Below, piece after piece: positions 27,266-34,919 of a stretch of 64,000 nt of DNA. The translations under genes were made by a program, and so were the position numbers. Position 1 is the first letter of the stretch, and each line of letters begins with the position of its first letter. The notes beneath the pieces are model-generated. The model saw nothing but the letters and a program-made list of their open reading frames with translations, was not told where the DNA came from and did not search any database. The stretch is from Verrucomicrobiia bacterium (GTDB lineage: Bacteria; Verrucomicrobiota; Verrucomicrobiia; Verrucomicrobiales; DEV007), in assembly GCA_030425385.1 (NCBI GenBank), contig JAUIAH010000023.1:1-64000 (forward strand), read 5' to 3'.

Positions 27266-28954
27266 TTAGTAGGCAAGGGTGCCCATGGCCTGAAGGCGAT
27301 TGTCGACACAGGCTTCGAAACGGCCCTCGCGTCGCTGAAGAGCCTGGCTCACCCCTAGCGCCCTCCGTTCTTTCAAGGCATGGCCCATGGCCTGCAGGCC
27401 TTCCCTGATAGCGGCAGGTAATCCCGCCTCCACAGCGAGCGTTGACGGGGCCCACTGGTGGTGAATGCGAGGCTGGGCAATCACGTCTTGAAGAGGCAGT
27501 TGTAGATCGATCGCCCGGACAAGCCCCTGTAAGACTTGCGTGATAATGGTAGGGCCGCCGGCAGCGCCGATGGCGAGGACGGGTTCGCCATCTTTGAGGA
27601 CGATGGTAGGGCTCATGCTGGAGAGGGGACGTTTGCCAGGAGCGACGCTGTTGGCTTCGGAGCCTAACAACCCAAAGTAGTTGGGCACGCCGGGCTGCGC
27701 GGCAAAGTCATCCATCTCGTTGTTGAGAATGACCCCAGTGCCCGGAATCACCACACCGGAGCCATAGGTGGTGTTGACCGTTTGCGTGCAGGACACCCAG
27801 TTTCCCTCACGATCGGCGACACAGAAATGGGTCGTGTGCTTGCCAAACCATTCCGTATCGGCTCCGGGAGGCGTGCCATGCCCTGGCACTTTGGTAGTTT
27901 GATTCAAATCGATCTTGCTTGCGAGAGCCTTGGCATACTGACGGTTGATGAGGCCTTTCGGAACCTTGGCAAAGTCCGCGTCGCCTAGCCAATGAGCGCG
28001 ATCCGCAAAGGCGAGCTTCATCACTTCCGCGAGGAGGTGATGCTGTTGAATGGGTTCTAGCTCCGCAAAGGACCATTCTTCTAACATCTGCAGCATTTGA
28101 GCGACGTGGACGCCGCCTGAGCTGGGAGGCGGAAATCCGATGATCTCATGGTCGCGATAGTGCGTGCGAATCGGGTCCCGCAGGATCGCCTCGTAGGCGG
28201 CCATGTCTGCTTTTGTGAGAATGCCGCCGTGTTGCTGCATCCACGCGTCGATCTTGTCTGCAAAGGAGCCTTGGTAGAAGTGGGCGATCCCATTTCTACC
28301 AATGGCCTCGTAGGTGTCGGCCAGGTCGACCTGAACGAGTGTTTCGCCAATCTGCCAGGGCGTGCCTTCGGCGTTGAGGAAGATCGCGGCGCTGGCAGGG
28401 AATTGCTTGAGCTTGGAGACCGCCCCGCGGAGGCGGCCCGCGTAGTCTGCGGTGACGGGAAAGCCTTCGCGTGCGACCTTGGCCGCCGGGGCAATCAGCC
28501 TGGCCATGGGTTTGGAGCCATGCAAGCGCAGCAGGTGATCGTAGGCGGCGAGCGCGCCGGGAACGCCGACCGCGAGTGGGCCCACGCGGCTTAGTTCCGG
28601 CACGGCTTTTCCATTTCTGATGTAGAGATCGCGATGCGCGGCAGCGGGTGCCTTCTCGCGCCCATCGATGGCGGTGATGGTGCCATCCTTCGTCCTCACA
28701 AGGATAAAACACCCGCCCCCGATTCCCGAGTTGAATCCGTCAACGACTCCTAGCATCAATCCAGCAGCCACCGCGGCGTCGATGGCATTGCCGCCCTCTT
28801 TGAGGACATCGATCGCGGCTTGTGAGGCCAACGGATGGACGGTCGCGACGGCACCATGCACGCCGTTCGCACTGCGTACGAAGGACGATTTCGCCCATAA
28901 GTGGGCAGGCATTCCCGTAGCGATCAGAATGAGGAAGATGATAGTCGCTCGCAT
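27266..28954 (-). CDS. ggt: Gamma-glutamyltransferase
   Basis: 562 residues from ATG 28954, which gives a signal peptide (IIFLILIATGMPAHLWA); a longer upstream frame is low-complexity and rejected. The large-subunit motif GGNAIDAAVAAGLMLGVV and the autoprocessing site TTHFCVADREG (nucleophile Thr374) are present. Downstream are NTTYGSG and the substrate loops LNNEMDDF and PLSSMSPTIV. The enzyme cleaves and transfers gamma-glutamyl groups, mainly of glutathione, in the periplasm after self-cleavage. It is followed on the same strand by mgtE and preceded by pgsA (gap 56 bases). Confidence 0.94.
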   Translation of the reverse strand: MRATIIFLILIATGMPAHLWAKSSFVRSANGVHGAVATVHPLASQAAIDVLKEGGNAIDAAVAAGLMLGVVDGFNSGIGGGCFILVRTKDGTITAIDGREKAPAAAHRDLYIRNGKAVPELSRVGPLAVGVPGALAAYDHLLRLHGSKPMARLIAPAAKVAREGFPVTADYAGRLRGAVSKLKQFPASAAIFLNAEGTPWQIGETLVQVDLADTYEAIGRNGIAHFYQGSFADKIDAWMQQHGGILTKADMAAYEAILRDPIRTHYRDHEIIGFPPPSSGGVHVAQMLQMLEEWSFAELEPIQQHHLLAEVMKLAFADRAHWLGDADFAKVPKGLINRQYAKALASKIDLNQTTKVPGHGTPPGADTEWFGKHTTHFCVADREGNWVSCTQTVNTTYGSGVVIPGTGVILNNEMDDFAAQPGVPNYFGLLGSEANSVAPGKRPLSSMSPTIVLKDGEPVLAIGAAGGPTIITQVLQGLVRAIDLQLPLQDVIAQPRIHHQWAPSTLAVEAGLPAAIREGLQAMGHALKERRALGVSQALQRREGRFEACVDNRLQAMGTLAY

Positions 28955-29010
28955 AGGAGAGCCTACCGGCTCAGGCTGCGCTTGGCAATGCGCACAAGCG
29001 GATTCTTTCC

Positions 29011-29604
29011 CTAATCGACGGTTCCTGCTTCGCCCAAGCCCGAGTCGTGCGCCTGGCGCAAGCCATCGAGCGAGTAGACGATGGCGGATAGCAGCGTGAA
29101 GACACCGGCGATGGCGATGATGGAATGACGGGCGAGGTCCCCTGGCAAACCTAGCATCACCCACGCGAGCGCAACCATTTGAAAGAATGTCGCCACTTTG
29201 CCAGACCAATGAGGGCGAACATGCACCTTCCCCACCGCATGCTGGATGAGGAGAGCCCCCACGAGACAGCCCACGTCACGGCTGATGACCAGCGTGGTGA
29301 ACCAGAGCGGCAGGGAGTTGGGCCATGAGGATACTGTCAGGGTGACAATGGCAGCAAAGAGTAAGCCCTTGTCTGCTGCCGGGTCGAGGATACGGCCCAG
29401 GCGGCTTTGCTGATTGAAGCGCCTGGCAATGTATCCATCGAGCGCATCGCTCAGAGAGGCGATGATAAAGGTAGCCACCGCCGCCCAGCGATACCACTCG
29501 CTCGGTTTCCCCTGAGCCACTGTATCCGCATAATGCACCGCGAAGGCGACGAATACCGGGATGAGAAAGAGCCGAACGAAGGTGATCTTGGTCGCCGTGG
29601 TCAT
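29011..29604 (-). CDS. pgsA: CDP-alcohol phosphatidyltransferase, phosphatidylglycerophosphate synthase type
   Basis: 197 residues with about five membrane helices. The full CDP-alcohol signature D-G-x2-A-R-x8-G-x3-D-x3-D lies in SDALDGYIARRF...LGRILDPAADK (about 52-79). N-terminal ATKITFVRLFLIPVF is typical of PgsA. It would make phosphatidylglycerophosphate from CDP-diacylglycerol and glycerol-3-phosphate. The C-terminus has a short non-membrane acidic tail. A sister enzyme with another alcohol cannot be fully excluded. Confidence 0.88.
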   Translation of the reverse strand: MTTATKITFVRLFLIPVFVAFAVHYADTVAQGKPSEWYRWAAVATFIIASLSDALDGYIARRFNQQSRLGRILDPAADKGLLFAAIVTLTVSSWPNSLPLWFTTLVISRDVGCLVGALLIQHAVGKVHVRPHWSGKVATFFQMVALAWVMLGLPGDLARHSIIAIAGVFTLLSAIVYSLDGLRQAHDSGLGEAGTVD

Positions 29605-29639
29605 GGCTGGCTGGTTGGCGATCCGCGAGGCTTCGCTGC

Positions 29640-30323
29640 CTAACTGGAACTCGCCGCTTCCGCTTTGGGTGGTTTCGCTCCGGAAACCACTAGCTTTCGT
29701 CCCATATAGTCTTTGTCGTGCAATTCAGTCACTGCGCGTTGCGCTTCGTCTTGGTTGCCCATTTCCACGAAGGCAAAGCCCTTCGATCGCTGCGTACGCC
29801 CGTGGTAGACGACCTCCGCATGCATCACGGTGCCTACTCCGTTGAAGAGTTCCTGCAAATCGGACTCCGTCGCATCGTAGGAGAGATTGCCCACGTAGAG
29901 ACGCGGGGAGGTCACCGCGACCACTTTAGGCGTGCGTGTCGCCCGTTTCTTGGGGCTCTTGCTCACAGTCGTGCGCACCTTGCCCTGGGATTGCTTAGCG
30001 CTTTGGGTAGAAGTGCTCTTGGACTTCTGAACGTTGGCTTTCGGCTTGGCCTTGGTCTTGGCCTTCTGAGTGCTTCCGCCGAGACCTAAGAGCGCCAAGA
30101 AGCGTTTCCAAAGGGATGGCTTCGGTTTGGCGCGTGGCATCTTGGAGAAATCCACGCCTCCGCTGCGGGCACCACCGCCTTGGCGTCTCCCGCCTCCGCC
30201 TCCGCGTCTTCCGCCTCCGCGTCTTCCGCCTCCGCGAGACCGGCGATTACGTGATTGGCCTTGGCCCTGGCGGCCCCGACCCTTTCCTGCGGCATGCTGA
30301 TGGCGCTTCGTCGAAGATGACAT
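29640..30323 (-). CDS. RRM RNA-binding protein with Arg/Gly-rich N-terminus
   Basis: 227 residues. The first about 60 are an RG/RGG-type low-complexity stretch (GGGRRGGGRRGGGGG), then a Lys/Ser/Thr-rich linker. One RRM follows (about 142-215) with RNP2 LYVGNL and RNP1 KGFAFVEM. Single-RRM proteins of cyanobacteria and PVC bacteria usually have a short glycine-rich tail at the C-terminus; here a longer RGG region stands at the N-terminus, as in eukaryotic phase-separating proteins. The linker also contains PSLWKRFLALLGLGG, a possible amphipathic helix. RNA binding is a safe inference; targets are unknown. Confidence 0.88.
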   Translation of the reverse strand: MSSSTKRHQHAAGKGRGRQGQGQSRNRRSRGGGRRGGGRRGGGGGRRQGGGARSGGVDFSKMPRAKPKPSLWKRFLALLGLGGSTQKAKTKAKPKANVQKSKSTSTQSAKQSQGKVRTTVSKSPKKRATRTPKVVAVTSPRLYVGNLSYDATESDLQELFNGVGTVMHAEVVYHGRTQRSKGFAFVEMGNQDEAQRAVTELHDKDYMGRKLVVSGAKPPKAEAASSS

Positions 30324-30657
30324 TGAAATGAATGTATTTGAGGTTGAAATGGCCCATCGATCGCTCGGAAACGATCATCATCGCCCACTCCCTGAAAGAG
30401 TGGTCGGCGTCCGAAGGTGAATCGGAACGCTCCTTCGCCTGGGCCAGGAAGACGCCGAGATGCCAGAGCAAGAGCGGAAACCAAGCCCACTTTAGGAGTG
30501 AGCGGCTCTCACAGTGATTCGGCGTGAAGGACATTGAAGGTATGTTGACTTTCGTCCCTTCCAGATAATCACAGAATCCTAGGGCAGCAAGAGCCGAATT
30601 CCCCAGACTAGGGTCGGATAGGCTGGATCGATAGGAGTGACCGTGGATGGTTGGCTA
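30324..30657. other. 334-base gap without a supported gene
   Basis: This stretch separates the RRM gene start from the end of the PAS-AraC regulator. It should contain the RRM gene's promoter. Open frames of 60-95 codons exist on both strands; the minus one (30534 to 30247) has a hydrophobic segment (LLKWAWFPLLLWHLGVFLA) but overlaps the RRM coding start by 77 bases and lacks other support. No clear terminator or palindrome is visible. Confidence 0.5.
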
Positions 30658-31398
30658 CTAACGGTGGGCACGTGCCAGATTGCGATAGCGTAGCGGGGAC
30701 GTGCCGGTGACGGCTCGAAAGGACCGCGACAGAGCGGCTTGATCGCAGAATCCGCAGGTGAGTGCGATGGAGGCTATGCTAGTATTGGTGTCGCGAAGAA
30801 GATCCGCGGCGGCTTCAATGCGCAATTGCGTCAGGATCTGTTTGGGTGACCGCTTGTAAAGGCTCTGGGTCAGGCGCTCCAGCGCGCTGACGGTCAAGCC
30901 AGCCTCCGCGGCGAGTTCGGAGATCTTGAGGGGCTCATGGTAGCCCTGTTGCATTCTTGAGATCACGCTTGCGAGGCGTCCGATGGGTTTGTCGTCGCCT
31001 GCGGGGGCGTGGAGATTGCGCGACATGCTGGCAATGGCACGAATGCGGCCATCGCAGCGGCGGATGAGCACTTTGTCAGAGAGAAACCAGCCGTAGGAGC
31101 CGTCGGAATTCGTGATCATCTCCAAACGATTCTGCGTCTCTTTGCCTTGCTTGATGAGCGAGGCATCTTGACGCTCATACTCCTCGGCGAGCAGCGCAGG
31201 AAAGACGTGCGAAGCGGTTTTACCCGCAAGGTGGGAAAGATCGCTGAGCTTAGCATGTTTGAGAAAGGCGCGATTGGCCCAGACATAGCGTCCATAGCGG
31301 TCTTTGAGGCAGAAGAGCACATCTTCAAGCTTCTCAAATAGCTGGGCCATCGGTTCCAACTCGGGAACCTCGTCGATCATCTGTTTCCAACGTTCCAT
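30658..31398 (-). CDS. PAS-domain AraC-family transcriptional regulator
   Basis: About 246 residues from ATG 31398; a GTG at 31422 would add eight. A PAS domain (about 10-125, with DRYGRYVWANRAFLKHA) is followed by a double helix-turn-helix AraC domain (about 145-245, with ISELAAEAGLTVSALERL and IALTCGFCDQAALSRSFRAVTG). The PAS probably senses a small ligand. It is transcribed divergently from putA with about 120 bases between, the classic layout of a regulator and its target, so control of proline use is a reasonable inference. Confidence 0.87.
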   Translation of the reverse strand: MERWKQMIDEVPELEPMAQLFEKLEDVLFCLKDRYGRYVWANRAFLKHAKLSDLSHLAGKTASHVFPALLAEEYERQDASLIKQGKETQNRLEMITNSDGSYGWFLSDKVLIRRCDGRIRAIASMSRNLHAPAGDDKPIGRLASVISRMQQGYHEPLKISELAAEAGLTVSALERLTQSLYKRSPKQILTQLRIEAAADLLRDTNTSIASIALTCGFCDQAALSRSFRAVTGTSPLRYRNLARAHR

Positions 31399-31521
31399 GA
31401 AAGAAGTGTGGTTACGGTTCACAAGAACTTGAGCGATGCCATCGCGTTCTTGGCAGATTTCGGCAACTTGGGTGGAGGAAAGGGAAAAGACGAGCGGTCT
31501 CAGCGTGCCTAGCTTTCCACC

Positions 31522-34500
31522 ATGAAAGCACCTCCGACGGCCATGGCCACGAATGAAGCGCTTGCGTCCACCGACCCATGCCCTGCGGCGCGAGCCGCAG
31601 CGTTGGCTGAAAGACTGCTAGTCGCCTCATTGGCGATCCGAACCCATGCGGAACAAGAAGAAATGGAGCGCCTGTCTGGTCTCGTCCGTGATCCGGCCTC
31701 CAAGAAGTTTAGCATGACGATGACCGATCGCTTGTGGCGAACGCATTCAGTCCGGCGCGCGGCGGCTGGGTTTCGGAACATCTTGGACGCCTATGGGCAT
31801 CTGTCAGGATTTCGAGGGATTGATAGGGCGATGCTCAAGCTCGCGGGCTGGGCGTCATGCATCGCTCCCACAATCGTCATTCGAGCGATTCGCAATCGCA
31901 TGAGGCGAGAGAGCGCCAAAGTCATCCTGCCTGCTGAGGATCCTGGCTTCGCCCGTTACCTCAAGGCCAATGACAGGGCGAGACGGCGTGCGAATATCAA
32001 TCAGTTGGGTGAAGCGGTCTTGGGTGAACGAGAAGCGAACGCTCGTTTGGAGCGTGTCATTGCTTTGTTAGAAAGACCGGATGTCAATTACGTCTCCGTG
32101 AAACTGTCGGCCATCTACAGCCAGATCAGTTTAGTCGCGTGGGAGGCTACTTTGGAGGCTTTGGGCACGAAACTGAGGCGACTCTATCGTGCGGCGGCAG
32201 CCCAAGGAAAGTTCGTGAATCTCGACATGGAAGAGTATCGGGATCTGCGACTGACCGCGACTGTATTCCAAGCGGTGCTTGGTGAACCCGAGTTTCGTGC
32301 TCTATCGGCAGGGATCGTCTTGCAAGCTTACCTGCCAGATTCCGTTCAGGTGCAGCAGGAATTGACGGCATGGGCGCAAAGACGGTGCCAAGCGGGTGGC
32401 GCGCCGATCAAGGTTCGATTGGTCAAAGGAGCTAATCTCGCGATGGAGAAGGTGGATGCAGAATGGCATGGATGGCATCAGGCTCCCTATCCGAACAAGG
32501 CGGATACCGATGCCAACTATAAGCGAATGCTAGACATTGCGTTGTTGCCAGAGAATGTGAAGGCCGTCCGCGTCGGTGTGGGAAGTCACAACCTTTTCGA
32601 TGTGGCGTTGGCACTCACACTTGCTCGAGATCGGCAGGTGGAGGCCCAGGTTGATATTGAGATGTTAGAAGGGATGGCACCTGCACAGGCGCGAGCGGTG
32701 GCGCAAGAGGCGGGGGCGCTTCTGCTTTATGCGCCCATCGTTGACGCCAACGATTTCGGTAGCGCACTCGCCTACCTGGTTCGGCGATTGGATGAGAACA
32801 CGTCAGCGGGCAATTACCTGGCAGATCTCTTCGATCTCACCCCAGATAGCCCGGCCTGGGAGGCGCAGCGAGAGCGGTATCTAAAGGCTTGGAGCGGGCG
32901 CCAAGAAGTGTGCGCGGATTCAAGACGAGCCTCGCTACCCGAAACCCAGGCTAGCGTATTCGCCAATACGCCAGACACGGATTGGACCCAGCCGCGTTTT
33001 CGGGAGGCACTGCAAGCTGCGCTCACAGGGTATCGGCCCCCTGCAAGGATTCCTGTGCATCATGCTGAGGACATCGATGACGCATTGGAGCGTCTTGTCG
33101 AGGGACAGGAAGCGTGGAGAAATGCTCCTCCAGAGCACCGTCAGCAGCTCTTGCAAGCATGCGCGGATCGCATGGCTCACGAGCGTTTCGCAAGCATCGC
33201 GCTTCTCAATGACAAGGGCAAGAAAGCCATCGCCGAGGCTGATGCGGAAGTTTCAGAGGCGATCGACTTCGCACGCTACTACGCCGGATTTGCCGCGGAG
33301 CCGGAAGGGGTAGTGGCGCAACCGTTAGGCACAGTGGTCATCGCTCCCCCATGGAATTTCCCCTACGCCATTCCTTGCGGTGGTGTGCTCGCTGCATTGG
33401 CCGCCGGGAATACCGTGCTCCTGAAGCCCGCTCCTGAAGCTATAGAGATAGGCTGGTATCTCGTTCATCAACTATGGGAAGCCGGTATTCCAAGATCGGC
33501 GCTGCAGTTCGTATCCTGTCAAGATGGCGAAACTGGCACCAGGCTTATCACGGATCCTCGCTCGAACGCCGTTGTTTTAACAGGGAGCTCAGAGACAGCG
33601 AAGCGCTTCCAAGAGTGGCGTCCGACCCTGCCATTGTTCGCAGAGACTAGTGGGAAGAACGCCATTCTCGTCTCCGCGACCGCTGACCGAGAATTGGCCG
33701 CCCGTGATTTGGTGCGTTCTGCTTTCGGGCACTCAGGTCAGAAATGTTCTGCTGCGAGCTTGGGCATTCTCGAAGCCGAGGTTTATGATGATCCTGACTT
33801 CCTGCGGCAAGTGAAGGATGCGGCAGCGAGTCTGGTGGTAGGGCCCGCGCACGACCTCTCAAGTGTGGTCACGCCGCTGGTGCAGACGCCTAGCAATGCC
33901 CTGGTCCGGGCCCTCACGACGCTGGAGGAAGGCGAGGAATGGTTGTTGCCGCCACGACAAGACACTGCTGACAAGCGCTTGTGGTCTCCGGGCATCAAGC
34001 TCGGGGTCCGATCGGGCTCATGGTTTCATCACACCGAGTGTTTCGGGCCTGTGTTAGGGATCATGCGTGCCGCCGACCTTGAGGAAGGGATCACATTTCA
34101 GAATGCCGTCCGATTTGGTCTTACTGCGGGCCTGCACGCGCTCGATGAGGAGGAGATTTGTTGGTGGAAAGCCCATGTCGAGGCGGGAAATCTCTATATC
34201 AATCGTGGCATCACGGGAGCCGTGGTGCAGCGCCAACCCTTCGGCGGATGGAAGGATAGCAATGTGGGTCCAGGTGCGAAAGCTGGCGGACCGCACTATG
34301 TGAATCTTTTCCGAACGCTTCGGGATGAGAAGCCGCCTAACCTTGAGAAAGCGGCCGCGGACTATGCGGCTGCTTGGCGCGATCATTTCACTGTTCCCAG
34401 GGATCCTAGTGGGTTGACATGTGAGAGTAACATCTTGCGTTACCGTCCGCGGAAGGCCGTTCTCCTTCGTCTTCCGAAAGAGGCGACCGCCTTGGAGTCA

Positions 34501-34803
34501 TCTCTCGCGCAGCTAGCCAGCGCGACCACTGGAGTCCCCCTCACGATAAGCGAGGGAGCAAATGAGTCCGTAGAGGCATGCATCGCCCGTTTCGCTCAAG
34601 GTTTCGGCAACGACCTTCCGGTCACCCTTCGGACAGTCAGTGACCGCGATGACCTAGAGGAGGAGCTCATGCGGGCAGCTGCTGCAGCAGGGGTGAAATG
34701 GATCCACGCACCTCTTAGTGCGATTGGGAGGATCGAGCTGACGCATTGGTTAGAAGAACAGGCCATTTGCGAAACGAGACACCGTTACGGCAACTTGATC
34801 TGA
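31522..34803 (+). CDS. putA: Bifunctional proline dehydrogenase / delta-1-pyrroline-5-carboxylate dehydrogenase
   Basis: 1093 residues. The N-terminal half (about 120-470) is the FAD-dependent PRODH barrel, with VSVKLSAIYSQIS, RLVKGANLAMEKVDAEWHGW and KAVRVGVGSHNLFD. The C-terminal half (about 500-975) is the aldehyde dehydrogenase, with APPWNFPYAIPCGG, Glu708 in FAETSGKNA and catalytic Cys742 in GQKCSAAS. It oxidises proline to glutamate in two steps, probably channelling the intermediate. There is no ribbon-helix-helix DNA-binding domain, so it cannot repress itself as in enterics; the divergent PAS-AraC gene fits that gap. A further about 110 residues follow the ALDH domain. Confidence 0.94.
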   Translation: MKAPPTAMATNEALASTDPCPAARAAALAERLLVASLAIRTHAEQEEMERLSGLVRDPASKKFSMTMTDRLWRTHSVRRAAAGFRNILDAYGHLSGFRGIDRAMLKLAGWASCIAPTIVIRAIRNRMRRESAKVILPAEDPGFARYLKANDRARRRANINQLGEAVLGEREANARLERVIALLERPDVNYVSVKLSAIYSQISLVAWEATLEALGTKLRRLYRAAAAQGKFVNLDMEEYRDLRLTATVFQAVLGEPEFRALSAGIVLQAYLPDSVQVQQELTAWAQRRCQAGGAPIKVRLVKGANLAMEKVDAEWHGWHQAPYPNKADTDANYKRMLDIALLPENVKAVRVGVGSHNLFDVALALTLARDRQVEAQVDIEMLEGMAPAQARAVAQEAGALLLYAPIVDANDFGSALAYLVRRLDENTSAGNYLADLFDLTPDSPAWEAQRERYLKAWSGRQEVCADSRRASLPETQASVFANTPDTDWTQPRFREALQAALTGYRPPARIPVHHAEDIDDALERLVEGQEAWRNAPPEHRQQLLQACADRMAHERFASIALLNDKGKKAIAEADAEVSEAIDFARYYAGFAAEPEGVVAQPLGTVVIAPPWNFPYAIPCGGVLAALAAGNTVLLKPAPEAIEIGWYLVHQLWEAGIPRSALQFVSCQDGETGTRLITDPRSNAVVLTGSSETAKRFQEWRPTLPLFAETSGKNAILVSATADRELAARDLVRSAFGHSGQKCSAASLGILEAEVYDDPDFLRQVKDAAASLVVGPAHDLSSVVTPLVQTPSNALVRALTTLEEGEEWLLPPRQDTADKRLWSPGIKLGVRSGSWFHHTECFGPVLGIMRAADLEEGITFQNAVRFGLTAGLHALDEEEICWWKAHVEAGNLYINRGITGAVVQRQPFGGWKDSNVGPGAKAGGPHYVNLFRTLRDEKPPNLEKAAADYAAAWRDHFTVPRDPSGLTCESNILRYRPRKAVLLRLPKEATALESSLAQLASATTGVPLTISEGANESVEACIARFAQGFGNDLPVTLRTVSDRDDLEEELMRAAAAAGVKWIHAPLSAIGRIELTHWLEEQAICETRHRYGNLI

Positions 34804-34919
34804 AAGCAACGTGCTCATCCAAGACGCTAGCATTCCCTCATGCGCCGTTGAAGCCCTGGATTCCAGCAGACTAATCGTCTCCCAGCTTCCGAAACGGCTC
34901 TTCAGACGCTTCCAACCTG

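Noticed and set aside
28955-29209. Longer N-terminus for gamma-glutamyltransferase
   Set aside because: It overlaps pgsA by about 200 bases and is Arg-rich shadow sequence; ATG 28954 gives a signal peptide.
30247-30534. Minus-strand 95-codon frame with a hydrophobic segment upstream of the RRM gene
   Set aside because: It overlaps the RRM start by 77 bases, has no ribosome-binding site and no recognisable homology; the Arg/Gly-rich RRM frame opens long shadow frames here.
30540-30575. TTGACT and GATAAT on the plus strand
   Set aside because: Spacing is about 14 bases and no plus-strand gene follows.
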